A stretch of 30,143 nt of DNA, from contig JAFQRU010000011.1 of assembly GCA_017409915.1 (NCBI GenBank), positions 1-30,143 of the forward strand, given 5' to 3'. This DNA is from Clostridia bacterium (GTDB taxonomy: Bacteria; Bacillota; Clostridia; Monoglobales; Monoglobaceae). The stretch's first letter is position 1. Every line of letters begins with the position of its first letter. Of the stretch, positions 21,746 through 30,123 are shown piece after piece. The notes beneath the pieces were generated by a model. That model had not been told where the DNA came from. It did not search any database and saw nothing but the letters and a program-made list of their open reading frames with translations. The position numbers were made by a program, and so were the translations under genes.

Positions 21746-23146
21746 TTAAAATCTGAAATACAAGAATGGATTAAATGAGCCGTCTGCAAGATATGCTGTT
21801 GAAACAATCAAGAGCAAGACAAGGAGAGGAATTTCAATTATATCCCACGCCTTTTTAAATCTGCCTTTTTCGCTAAGCTTTCCCAACGCCTTTTTAGGAA
21901 GGGGCGTTGCGCCGATTATTCCTATGAGAATAACTGTTCCATAGCTTTTTAAATAATACAGAAATTCATTTGAAACAAGTGGTGCATTTCCTGCCCCGAA
22001 AAGTCCGCCAATATAAGAAACTGCCGTTTTTATATCCCCACTGCTGAATAATACAAAGCTTATTGCTACAAGGAAAAAGGTGTATATATGGCTTATTATC
22101 TTATTCTTTTTAAGGAAATCTGTTAGGAAAAACTTCTCAATGGTTAAGAAAACTCCGAAATAAAGTCCCCAGATGGCAAATGTCCACTCTGCTCCGTGCC
22201 AGAAGCCTGTTAAAAACCAGACCGTAAAAATATTTATTAAAAGCCTGAGCTTTCCTACTCTGTTGCCGCCCATCGGGATATAAACATAATCTCTAAACCA
22301 AGTCCCCAAAGATATATGCCATCTTCTCCAGAACTCTGTTATGCTTGAAGAGATAAATGGATAGTTGAAGTTTTCCATAAACTCAAAGCCCAAGATTTTA
22401 CCAAGTCCGATTGCCATATCGCTATATCCTGAAAAGTCAAAATAAATCTGGAGCATATAGGAAATTGCAAAGAGCCAGTAAAACGCCACAGACTTGTCCC
22501 CCGACTGCATAAAAATATCGCAAAGCTCCCCTAAAGTATTGGCGAGGATTATCTTTTTAGAAAGACCGATTATAAACCGTCTTATCCCATCGGATGCCTT
22601 TTCAAAGCTATGTTTTCTTTCCGTAAGCTGGGTTTCAATGTCTTTATAGCGAACAATAGGTCCTGCAATAAGCTGTGGGAAAAGGGCAACATAGGTTGCA
22701 AGGTTTATTGGGTTTCTCTGGGCCCTGACCGTACCTCTGAAAACATCAATATTATAGCTTAAAATCTGGAAAGTGTAAAAGCTTATACCGATTGGGAGAG
22801 CAATTTTGAGCAGTGGAACACTAAGGCCCGTTACCGCATTAAAATTCTCTATAAAAAAGTCGGCGTATTTAAAATAGGCAAGTGCACCAAGGTCAATTAA
22901 AACCGCCAATGCCAAAAAGATTTTGGAAAGCACTTTCCCTCTGAATTTTTCAATGAGCAGTCCCAAAGCATAGCCGCTTAAAACCGTAGCAATCATCAAA
23001 AATATATACTTTGGCTCGCCCCAGGCATAGAAAACAAGGCTTGAAAGTAACAGCACGCTGTTTTTCAGTAGCTTGGGTGCTATAAAATACAGTATTAAAA
23101 CTATTGGCAAAAAATAATATAGAAAAGGAATACTTGAAAAGAGCAT
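21746..23146 (-). CDS. MBOAT-family O-acyltransferase (AlgI/PatA type)
   Basis: 466 residues and about 10-12 membrane helices. The MBOAT signature is present: IALPIGISFYTFQILSY, QLIAGPIVRY, FWRRWHISLGTWFRDYVYIP with MGGNR, and the active-site His in LTGFWHGAEW. It passes acyl groups, usually acetyl, across the membrane to an extracytoplasmic partner. The ATG at 23146 follows AGGAGGAAAAG; the longer frame upstream runs through a terminator hairpin and is rejected. Its partner is the adjacent DHHW protein. Confidence 0.93.
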   Translation of the reverse strand: MLFSSIPFLYYFLPIVLILYFIAPKLLKNSVLLLSSLVFYAWGEPKYIFLMIATVLSGYALGLLIEKFRGKVLSKIFLALAVLIDLGALAYFKYADFFIENFNAVTGLSVPLLKIALPIGISFYTFQILSYNIDVFRGTVRAQRNPINLATYVALFPQLIAGPIVRYKDIETQLTERKHSFEKASDGIRRFIIGLSKKIILANTLGELCDIFMQSGDKSVAFYWLFAISYMLQIYFDFSGYSDMAIGLGKILGFEFMENFNYPFISSSITEFWRRWHISLGTWFRDYVYIPMGGNRVGKLRLLINIFTVWFLTGFWHGAEWTFAIWGLYFGVFLTIEKFFLTDFLKKNKIISHIYTFFLVAISFVLFSSGDIKTAVSYIGGLFGAGNAPLVSNEFLYYLKSYGTVILIGIIGATPLPKKALGKLSEKGRFKKAWDIIEIPLLVLLLIVSTAYLADGSFNPFLYFRF

Positions 23147-23170
23147 AAACTTTTCCTCCTCATAATTTAG

Positions 23171-23198
23171 AAAACGGGTGCAAAAAGGCACCCGTTTT
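23171..23198 (-). terminator. probable terminator between lipoprotein and MBOAT genes
   Basis: An 11-bp perfect stem (23171-23181 with 23188-23198) and 6-nt loop, starting 9 nt beyond the lipoprotein stop. The run of T after it is mostly within the stem, so read-through into the MBOAT gene is possible. Confidence 0.65.
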
Positions 23199-23207
23199 AT
23201 TTAGCTG

Positions 23208-23861
23208 TTATTCGCCCTTAGGGCACATTACAAAGAATACCTTGTTACCTTCTGCGCCGTATACCATTTCTTCGGCTTCTGCGCAAACAAGCCATCTTAA
23301 ATTCGCCTGACTTTTAAGGGTCTGGATAAAAGACGCTGTATCGCCGGCGTTTTCAAGCTCAAAAACATATCCTACAAACGGAATTGAGCCAATCATAGGC
23401 ATAAAGGCAACCCCGCTCTTAAACCCTTTGATTTCTTCTCCATCAAAACCGGGGAGATAGTCGCCTACGGCAACAGGGTTTGTTACGGCAGAAAACTCAA
23501 TCTTTGAGTTCTGGCAAAGAACATTAACGATTTCTTCTGTGCTCTTTCCTGCTTTTGCAGCAGCCTTAAAGTCAGCAAGAAGGGCTGTTCCGAGGGTTTT
23601 TGGCTGTTCAGCAGGTTTTTCCTCAGGCTTTTCAGCTGGTTTCTCAGCAGGTTTTTCCTCAGGTTTTTCAGCAGGCTTCTGAGTTTCTTCCTTCTTCTCT
23701 TCTTCCTTTTCTGTCTCCTCAGGAACTTCTGTTTCCTCATCTTTGATAGTATCTTCTACTTTTGTTTCGTCCTTTTCAGGCTCTTTAACATCATCCTTTT
23801 TGCAAGATGCAAAAGATAATACCAAAACAAGTGCTAAAATAAGCGCTAAAACTTTTTTCAT
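23208..23861 (-). CDS. putative lipoprotein with acidic Pro-rich linker
   Basis: 217 residues: a signal peptide with the lipobox FASC (Cys at about 20), an acidic/Lys-rich linker (about 21-88) containing repeats of the PAEKP/PEEKP type, and a C-terminal domain of about 125 residues of unrecognised family. The linker probably spans the cell wall and places the domain outside. The linker repeats are also visible in the DNA (23600-23690). SD is AAGGAG. It follows ireB by 15 nt. Confidence 0.85.
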   Translation of the reverse strand: MKKVLALILALVLVLSFASCKKDDVKEPEKDETKVEDTIKDEETEVPEETEKEEEKKEETQKPAEKPEEKPAEKPAEKPEEKPAEQPKTLGTALLADFKAAAKAGKSTEEIVNVLCQNSKIEFSAVTNPVAVGDYLPGFDGEEIKGFKSGVAFMPMIGSIPFVGYVFELENAGDTASFIQTLKSQANLRWLVCAEAEEMVYGAEGNKVFFVMCPKGE

Positions 23862-23876
23862 ATTTTTTTCTCCTTA

Positions 23877-24128
23877 TTATCTGTTTACATAATATTTAAC
23901 AAGTTCTTCCAGTATTTCGTCAGTTTCAACCTTCTGGATAAGACTTCTTGCGCCGTTATGAGCAGTTATATATGACGGGTCCCCTGACATAATATAACCA
24001 ACAATCTGGCTTATGGGATTATAGCCTTTTTCCACAAGAGCGTTATGGACAGTAAGAATTGTTTCCTGAATATCCATAGGCTTTTTCTCTACCTGAAACT
24101 TAATTGTAGCGTGCTTGTCGTTATTCAT
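23877..24128 (-). CDS. ireB: IreB family regulatory phosphoprotein (DUF965)
   Basis: An 83-residue protein with the signature EKGYNPISQIVGYIMSGDPSYI (residues about 33-54) and the end DEILEELVKYYV. In Enterococcus IreB is a substrate of the PASTA-domain kinase IreK and affects cell-wall stress and cephalosporin resistance. The usual neighbours (alaS, ruvX) are absent; here it follows pheT, and a lipoprotein gene comes next. SD GGGAGG lies 9 nt before the ATG. Confidence 0.93.
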   Translation of the reverse strand: MNNDKHATIKFQVEKKPMDIQETILTVHNALVEKGYNPISQIVGYIMSGDPSYITAHNGARSLIQKVETDEILEELVKYYVNR

Positions 24129-24155
24129 TTTGTCTATCCTCCCGTATAGTATTTA

Positions 24156-26519
24156 TTATCTTAAATCTGCGCCGACTTTATTCTTAAGTCCGGCTAAAAT
24201 TTTGTCCATAACTGCATTAACTTCGTCATCGGTTAAGGTTCTGTCGCTTGCTCTGAATGCTAATGAGTAGGCAACACTCTTCTTATTCTCGCCAAGCTGA
24301 GCGCCTCTGTAAATATCAAAGAGAGTGTAGCTTTCTAAGATTCCGCCCATTTCCTTTTCAAAAATGTCTGCAATATCAGCAACGCATACATCTTCTTCTA
24401 CAACCATCGCAATATCTCGGGTTGTTGCAGGGAATTTCGGAAGCGGTTTATAGGTTTTCTTTAAGTCTCCGCATTCAAATATTGTTGCAAAATCAAGTTC
24501 AGCAAGATAAACTTCTGCATTTATTTTATAGTTTGCGGCTACTGTCGGATGAGTCTGTCCCATAACACCGATTTTCTTGTCTTTGCAGTAAATCTCGGCG
24601 CATCTTCCAGGGTGGAATGTTGCATTATTGGAAGTGGCAACATATTTTACCTTTTTAATTCCCATTTCATCAAAGAGGTTTTCAATTGTTCCCTTTAAAT
24701 CATAGAAATCGCCGCAGCCATACATACCGATTGCAACGGTCTTTCTCTCATCAGGGAGAGTTTCGCCCTTGTTTATATATATGCTTCCAAGTTCAAACAA
24801 AGATGCAGACGGAATTCTCTTGTTATAGTTTGTCTTTAAAACCTCACACATTGAAGCGAGCATTGTTGTTCTCATAACGCTGTTTTCTTCGCCGAGAGGG
24901 TTAAGTATCTTAACAAAGCTATACTTTTCACTGTCCTTTGGAATGCTTAAAAGTTCGTTTTCCTTAGGGTCAGTAAATGAATATGTTATGATTTCATCAA
25001 AACCGTCTGAAACCAAAACATCCTTGATCTTTGCTTCCGCCTTCTGCTCAGGAGTTCTTCCTCCGCAAGTTACGGCAGTATCCATAAGTGTTGTAGGAAT
25101 CTTGTCATAGCCGTAAATTCTTGCAACTTCTTCTGCAATATCAGCCATTGATTCAATATCCCCACGGAATGACGGAACGATAACTTTATCTCCCTCTACC
25201 TTAAATTCAAGGGAAGTTAAAATATCAATCATTTCGTTTCTGCTTATATCCATTCCCAAGAAAGCATTCATTCTTTCAGGCTCAAAAGGAAGAACAAGTT
25301 TTTCTTTAAGAGTTCCTTTTACCTCGATTGTGCCTTCTAAAACATCGCCTGCGCCCATCTTAGCAATAAGCTGACAAGCTCTTTCAATTGCGCCGTCAAG
25401 GTTATATGGGTCAAGACCTTTTTCAAAGAGAGATGATGCATCAGTTCTCATTCCGAGAGCTTTTGCAGCACGACGAACAGCAGTTCCGTTAAAAGTTGCC
25501 GCCTCAAAGAGAACTGTTGTTGTTTTTTCAGTAACCTCGGAATTTGCGCCACCTATAACACCTGCAACGCCGATTGCTCCCTTTTCGTCAGAAATACAAA
25601 TCATTGAAGAATTTAATGTTCTGTCCTGGTCGTCAAGAGTTTTAAGGATTTCGCCGTCCTTTGCGCGTCTTACGATAATTTTCTTTCCTGCCACGCAGTC
25701 AAGGTCGTATGCGTGCATTGGCTGACCGTATTCAAGCATAACATAGTTTGTTATATCAACAATATTGTTTATAGCTCTTATTCCGCAAGCGGCAAGTCTT
25801 TTCTGCATCCACTCAGGAGACGGACCGATTTTAACATTTTTAACAACCTTACCCAAAAATCTCTGGCAAAGGTCAAAGTCTAAAACCTCAACTTTTGCAT
25901 TATCTTCTGCTTTTTCAGGAATCTTTTCGTAGTCAGTCGGGTCAGCAACTGAGAAATCATAGCCGAATGTTGCGGCAGTTTCTCTTGCTAAACCGATAAT
26001 GCTCATACAATCAGGACGGTTTGATGTAATTTCAAACTCAACAATTTTCTCGTCAAGCCCTAAAAGAGCGCAGGCATCAACGCCGATTGGTGTATCCTCA
26101 GGGAGAATTAGAATCCCTGTTGCTCTTTCTTTTGAAATTCCAAGCTCGTCAGTTGAGCAGAACATACCGTCGCTCACAACTCCGCGGAGCTTTCCTCATG
26201 TAATTTTCTGTCCGCCGTAAACTGTGGACTTGTGCATTGCAACAGGAACAATTGCCCCCTCAAAAACATTCGGAGCGGCAGTTACAATCTGGATTGGGGC
26301 GTCTTCTCCAACCTCAACCTGACAAACAACAAGTTTATCAGCGTCAGGATGAGCCTCAACCTTTAAAACCTTTCCTGTTCTTATATTTTCCGCCTCGCCG
26401 CCGAGTCTTTCTGTGCCCTCAACCTTTGAGCCGGACATTGTCATTTTATGTTCATATTCTTTTGTTTCGATTTCGCCTATATTCATATAGTCGCGAAGCC
26501 ATGACATTGGTAAATTCAT
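24156..26519 (-). CDS. pheT: phenylalanyl-tRNA synthetase beta subunit, interrupted by an in-frame UGA
   Basis: Charges tRNA-Phe as (PheS-PheT)2. The frame from the ATG at 26519 encodes 107 residues covering the EMAP-like tRNA-binding region (AHPDADKLVVCQVEVG), then meets TGA at 26196-26198. Without any frame change it continues for 680 residues to TAA at 24156, with LRGVVSDGMFCSTDELG, the B3/B4 and B5 regions and the C-terminal FDX-ACB domain. Total length with the UGA as one residue is 787, normal for PheT. The UGA falls between KIT and GKLRG, where homologues usually carry Lys or Arg, so a CGA or AGA to TGA change is the simplest explanation. A GTG at 26177 could open the second part but has no well-spaced SD. 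Confidence 0.9.
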
Positions 26520-26541
26520 AATTTATTCCATCCTTTCACTA

Positions 26542-27561
26542 TTAAAACTGCTCTAAGAATCTTGTGTCGTTCTCATATAAAAGTCTTATATCGTCAATGT
26601 CATATCTGAAAAGAGCGACGCGTTCAAGACCGATTCCAAATGCAAATCCGGAATAAACATCTGTGTCAATGCCACAGTTTTTAAGTACTTTTGGATGTAC
26701 CATTCCGCAACCGAGTATTTCAATCCAGCCCTCTCCCTTACAGAAGCGGCAGCCTTTACCTCCGCAGTTGAAGCAGGAGATATCAACCTCTGCGCTTGGC
26801 TCTGTAAACGGGAAGTGATGAGGACGGAAACGAAGCTTTGTATCATCTCCGTAAAGCTTTTTAACAAAAACTTCAAGTGTTCCTTTAAGGTCGGACATCT
26901 TTATACCCTTATCAATAACAAGCCCCTCAACCTGATGGAAAACAGGAGAGTGTGTTGCGTCAACCGCGTCACTTCTGTAAACTCGGCCAGGGGAAATAAT
27001 CCTGATTGGCGGAGCCTGTTTTTCCATAACACGAACCTGAACAGGAGATGTCTGGCTTCTTAAAACCACATCGTCGTTTATATAGAATGTATCCTGAGTA
27101 TCTCTTGCAGGGTGGTCTTTCGGGATATTGAGAGCTTCAAAGTTATAATAGTCAAGCTCAACCTCAGGGCCTTCCGCAATTGTAAAGCCCATTCCCATAA
27201 AGATATCTTCAAGGTCGTTTAAAACCTTTGTAAGTGGATGAAGTGTGCCGTGGTTCTTTCTCTTACCAGGCATTGTTACATCCAGCTTTTCTGCTTTAAT
27301 TTTTTCAGCCATTGCAGACTTTTCGATTATCTCTTTCTTTTCTTCAATAGCCTTTTCAATAAAGGTTCTTACCTCGTTTGCCAGCTGGCCAACGATTGGT
27401 CTTTCCTCAGCACTAAGACCTCCCATGCCTTTCATAATGGCAGTAAGTTCACCTTTTTTACCTAAAAACTTTACACGAAATTCCTCAATTTTGTCTAAGG
27501 ATTTGATTTCTTCAAGTTGCGCTGTTGCGTCTAATCTTATCTGGTTTAACTGTTCCTTCAC
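26542..27561 (-). CDS. pheS: phenylalanyl-tRNA synthetase alpha subunit
   Basis: 339 residues: an N-terminal coiled coil (about 1-85), class II motif 1 (HPLTKVLNDLEDIFMGMGF), motif 2 (GRVYRSDAVDATHSPVFHQVEG), the Cys-rich insert CFNCGGKGCRFC common in bacterial PheS, and motif 3 (FGIGLERVALFRY). The GTG start at 27561 has purine-rich SD-like sequence (GGAAGAGG) just before it. It lies 15 nt after the LTA-synthase-like gene, leaving no space for a T-box leader, and 22 nt before pheT. Confidence 0.95.
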   Translation of the reverse strand: MKEQLNQIRLDATAQLEEIKSLDKIEEFRVKFLGKKGELTAIMKGMGGLSAEERPIVGQLANEVRTFIEKAIEEKKEIIEKSAMAEKIKAEKLDVTMPGKRKNHGTLHPLTKVLNDLEDIFMGMGFTIAEGPEVELDYYNFEALNIPKDHPARDTQDTFYINDDVVLRSQTSPVQVRVMEKQAPPIRIISPGRVYRSDAVDATHSPVFHQVEGLVIDKGIKMSDLKGTLEVFVKKLYGDDTKLRFRPHHFPFTEPSAEVDISCFNCGGKGCRFCKGEGWIEILGCGMVHPKVLKNCGIDTDVYSGFAFGIGLERVALFRYDIDDIRLLYENDTRFLEQF

Positions 27562-27576
27562 TTTCCTCTTCCTTTC

Positions 27577-29607
27577 CTATTTCTGCCGTGCAAAATAATC
27601 GCCGGCAACAATTATATCGTTTATGTTTACACAGTCCATCATCTTTTTGTCGATTTCCTCAATATATTCACGGTTTTCTTCGGTTACAGCGAGAGTATCA
27701 TCTCTGTAAATTTTTCCGTCATACCAAGTCATATTGCTGAAATACGCAAAGCCTTTGTTGTTATCGTCAAATATATCGTCGCCGATATATCCCCCGAACC
27801 AATCAAGGCCGAAAAGGTTTATCATTGTGGGAAGGATATCCTTCGTACTTGAAACCTTTGTAACTCTCATTTTAGGAGACCCCTTATGATATATGAAGAA
27901 GGGAGTCTCCTCAATAAATCGCTCTCCTCCTAAAAGGGATAACCCTTTAACGATAGTCTCATCAGAATATCCGTAGGTATAGTGGTCAGCAAAAACCACT
28001 AAAACCGTATCCTTCATAAGTCCGTCTCTTTCAAGCTTTTCAACTAAAAGCCGAACAAATTCGTCTGTATCTTTTGCAAGAAGTCTTGCGTTATTATATT
28101 CTCTTGTAAGACTTTCCCACTTAGCGTCATCATATAAAGAATAGTCAATCTCAACGCTTTGAGAATCAATTCTCTGCATCATTGACTTAAACTCAGCAAC
28201 GCTTGTTCTGTCAACAAGGCTTGGATATTTGAGCTTTGCCGCCTCAATTTTATCGTCCGCATTATATGGAAGATGAGCCGAATAGGTTATGATAAAGTCA
28301 AAAAACTTTTCATTCTCCGTCATCTTTTTATAAACCGCTTCATCCTCTAAAAGCATTGTGTTACTGTCAAGTTCTGCCTCGGCCTCTTTCATATAGTCCA
28401 TAAATGAGATATAGTTCTCATAGCCAAAGGCTTTATGCATTGTTGCTCGGTTATAAAATTCCATTTTGTTGTAATGGAACTGGTTCGCCGAATACCCTTT
28501 TTCTCTGAACAGATTCGGGAGGGTATAAGGGAAATGGTTGTATCCGTAAATTGATGCGCTTGATGAAGATTTTGGAGTATAATACCCTGTGTTAAAGGCA
28601 AACTCTGAATTAAAGGTATATCCCCCTCCAAAAGGAGATGCGATATGGTTTTCAAAGTTTATCCCCTGATTCATAAGCCGATAAATCGTCGGCGTTGTTT
28701 CAGGGCTTATCATCCAGTCGTCTATACTTTCAAGCATAATCGCTATAACATTCTTATCTTTAAAGTAGCCTGTCATTTTATTGTTGGTCGGCTTCTTTGA
28801 GAAAAGGTCTTCATTGGTTTTAACATATTCGTCAACCTTTTCATAGTCCTCATCCGCAAAACCGCTGTCAGAAAAGATTGGGTATGTTGCGCTTCGCACC
28901 ATAAACTGGTAAATTCCCATAACTCTTATACATCTGTCTGGGTCAGCCATATCGGAATAAACATATCTAGGTCTTTTCCAGGTTGACCAGATTTTCGTAT
29001 TATTCTTCTCCGCCTCGCTTACCGTCATATATGCGGATAAAATTGCGATTAAAACGGGGAAGGCAATTGCAATATACCAGAACTTTTTCGGAACAGTCTG
29101 CTTTTGCCATTTTTTGCAAGCTAAAACCAGAGAGCCTATTGAAAGGATGCTGTAAAGAATCAGCCATGGGGAAACATACTGATAAAGTATCGGGGCATAA
29201 GCCGCACCCTCAGTTGCCAGAAATATACTGCTTAGCATAAAAAATCTGCCAAACATTGTATAGTATATAAACTCCGAAATCATAAGGATATTGGCAAGGG
29301 ATGCGATAATTATAAACACGATTCTTCCAGACCGTTTCGGAAGCATATATATGCACACAAACAAAACAAGCCCAATCCAAAGAAGCGTAAACAACACAGG
29401 AACAATATTGCAAAGGAACGCCCTAAGCCACCAGCCTTCATCAACTCTGAAATCTACGAAAATAACCTTTGACTTTAAAACCAGGTCGGGGATTAAAAGC
29501 GCAAGAAATGAGAAGAAGAAAAACCACAGACGGGTCCCCCTGAAAAGTTCACGGAATTTATTAAATATTCTTTTTCCTTTTTCTGTTTTGTCTTTAAATA
29601 AATTCAC
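27577..29607 (-). CDS. LTA synthase family sulfatase-fold membrane enzyme
   Basis: 676 residues: about five helices in the first 200 residues, then an extracellular sulfatase-fold domain. Active-site features of LtaS-type glycerophosphate transferases are visible: metal-binding E293 (IMLESID), the nucleophile T331 in GGGYTFNSEF, and D541-H542 in VFADHYTYG. It probably polymerises or transfers glycerol phosphate onto a cell-surface glycolipid or glycan. The start is GTG at 29607, with AGAAGG 9-10 nt upstream; the start region is overlapped by a 22-codon upstream ORF with a much stronger SD. pheS follows by 15 nt. Other phosphoglycerol or phosphoethanolamine transferases are possible identities. 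Confidence 0.9.
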   Translation of the reverse strand: MNLFKDKTEKGKRIFNKFRELFRGTRLWFFFFSFLALLIPDLVLKSKVIFVDFRVDEGWWLRAFLCNIVPVLFTLLWIGLVLFVCIYMLPKRSGRIVFIIIASLANILMISEFIYYTMFGRFFMLSSIFLATEGAAYAPILYQYVSPWLILYSILSIGSLVLACKKWQKQTVPKKFWYIAIAFPVLIAILSAYMTVSEAEKNNTKIWSTWKRPRYVYSDMADPDRCIRVMGIYQFMVRSATYPIFSDSGFADEDYEKVDEYVKTNEDLFSKKPTNNKMTGYFKDKNVIAIMLESIDDWMISPETTPTIYRLMNQGINFENHIASPFGGGYTFNSEFAFNTGYYTPKSSSSASIYGYNHFPYTLPNLFREKGYSANQFHYNKMEFYNRATMHKAFGYENYISFMDYMKEAEAELDSNTMLLEDEAVYKKMTENEKFFDFIITYSAHLPYNADDKIEAAKLKYPSLVDRTSVAEFKSMMQRIDSQSVEIDYSLYDDAKWESLTREYNNARLLAKDTDEFVRLLVEKLERDGLMKDTVLVVFADHYTYGYSDETIVKGLSLLGGERFIEETPFFIYHKGSPKMRVTKVSSTKDILPTMINLFGLDWFGGYIGDDIFDDNNKGFAYFSNMTWYDGKIYRDDTLAVTEENREYIEEIDKKMMDCVNINDIIVAGDYFARQK

Positions 29608-29662
29608 TAAGTAATGCCTTCTTTACAAACAAAATATATATCGGAGACCGGCGAAAATTCAT
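29594..29662 (-). CDS. 22-codon upstream ORF overlapping the LTA-synthase start
   Basis: An ATG at 29662 with the strong SD AGGAGAGAGG 5-6 nt upstream opens a 22-codon frame (starting MNFRRSPIYI). It runs past the GTG of the LTA-synthase gene and stops 14 nt inside it in another frame. The product is basic and hydrophobic. It may act by translational coupling. Its existence rests on the SD and the promoter only. Confidence 0.5.
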   Translation of the reverse strand: MNFRRSPIYILFVKKALLSEFI

Positions 29663-29694
29663 TTTTGCCTCTCTCCTGTCCATAGTTAAGAGAT

Positions 29695-29723
29695 ATTATA
29701 TCACATTTTAAATTAAAAAACAA
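29695..29723 (-). promoter_or_regulatory. promoter of the LTA-synthase/pheST run
   Basis: A -35 TTGTTT (29718-29723), a 17-nt spacer ending TGTGA, and a -10 TATAAT (29695-29700) on the minus strand, about 33 nt before the upstream ORF. Confidence 0.68.
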
Positions 29724-29796
29724 TATTATATTTGAATTTTCTCCATAAAATCAAAAAATTTCCTCAGGCGATTTTTTCACTCATTTCCCTTGCCCA

Positions 29797-29804
29797 CATA
29801 TTAT
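29797..29804 (+). promoter_or_regulatory. possible sporulation-type -10 element upstream of the small ORF and spoVM
   Basis: CATATTAT resembles the -10 of mother-cell sigma-E promoters (CATAcanT type), which drive spoVM in Bacillus. No convincing -35 partner was found, and no sigma-A promoter is visible here. Confidence 0.25.
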
Positions 29805-29832
29805 GAAGTAAAAGGCAAAGGTGGTTTTAAAA

Positions 29833-30000
29833 ATGAGGCCAAGAAGAAAGCCCGTATGCGTTCCAAGACTTATCGGCTGTATGCTTATAACCTTAGGTCT
29901 TGGCATCTTCATTGCCAACATAATCCCCTACGCTCTTCTTATTTTCCTGCTTGGGCTTGAGATTATGATTTTTGGCATCTGCTGTTTGTTAAAACGATAA
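29833..30000 (+). CDS. 55-residue basic membrane protein
   Basis: The basic N-terminus MRPRRKPVCVPR is followed by two hydrophobic stretches (about 14-30 and 32-51) separated by Asn and Pro, ending CCLLKR. SD AAAGGTGG lies 8 nt before the ATG. It sits 25 nt before spoVM with no terminator, so the two are probably expressed together, suggesting a sporulation role. No family was recognised. Confidence 0.72.
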   Translation: MRPRRKPVCVPRLIGCMLITLGLGIFIANIIPYALLIFLLGLEIMIFGICCLLKR

Positions 30001-30025
30001 AAATTTTGGGAAAGGAATGGTGTTT

Positions 30026-30112
30026 ATGAAAATCGTCGTGGTAAAGCCTCCTAAATTCTTCCGAGGACTTTTAAAATGCATTTTCAGAGTGAGACCTGAG
30101 GGAAACTTATAA
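30026..30112 (+). CDS. spoVM: stage V sporulation protein M (SpoVM)
   Basis: A 28-codon ORF starting MKIVVVKPPKFFRGLLK. It matches the SpoVM pattern MKxxxxKxPKFxxG, followed by an amphipathic helix with basic residues. In Bacillus SpoVM is a 26-residue peptide that recognises the positively curved forespore membrane and anchors the coat ATPase SpoIVA; the central Pro is essential there and present here. SD AAAGGA is 9 nt before the ATG. A hairpin starts 11 nt after the stop. Its small size keeps it below usual gene-calling limits. Confidence 0.85.
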   Translation: MKIVVVKPPKFFRGLLKCIFRVRPEGNL

Positions 30113-30123
30113 ATGAAAAAACA

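Noticed and set aside
23600..23690. DNA repeat as a mobile or regulatory element
   Set aside because: The repeats are in frame and encode the PAEKP/PEEKP linker of the lipoprotein.
26196..26198. TGA as a sense codon (alternative genetic code)
   Set aside because: Trp is encoded by TGG where checked (LTA-synthase, pheT N-terminus), and TGA ends the metallo-beta-lactamase gene in an ATGA overlap and the second TSUP gene. One isolated TGA is better explained as a mutation or error.
27562..27600. T-box leader for pheST
   Set aside because: Only 15 nt separate pheS from the upstream gene, and no specifier or antiterminator elements are present.
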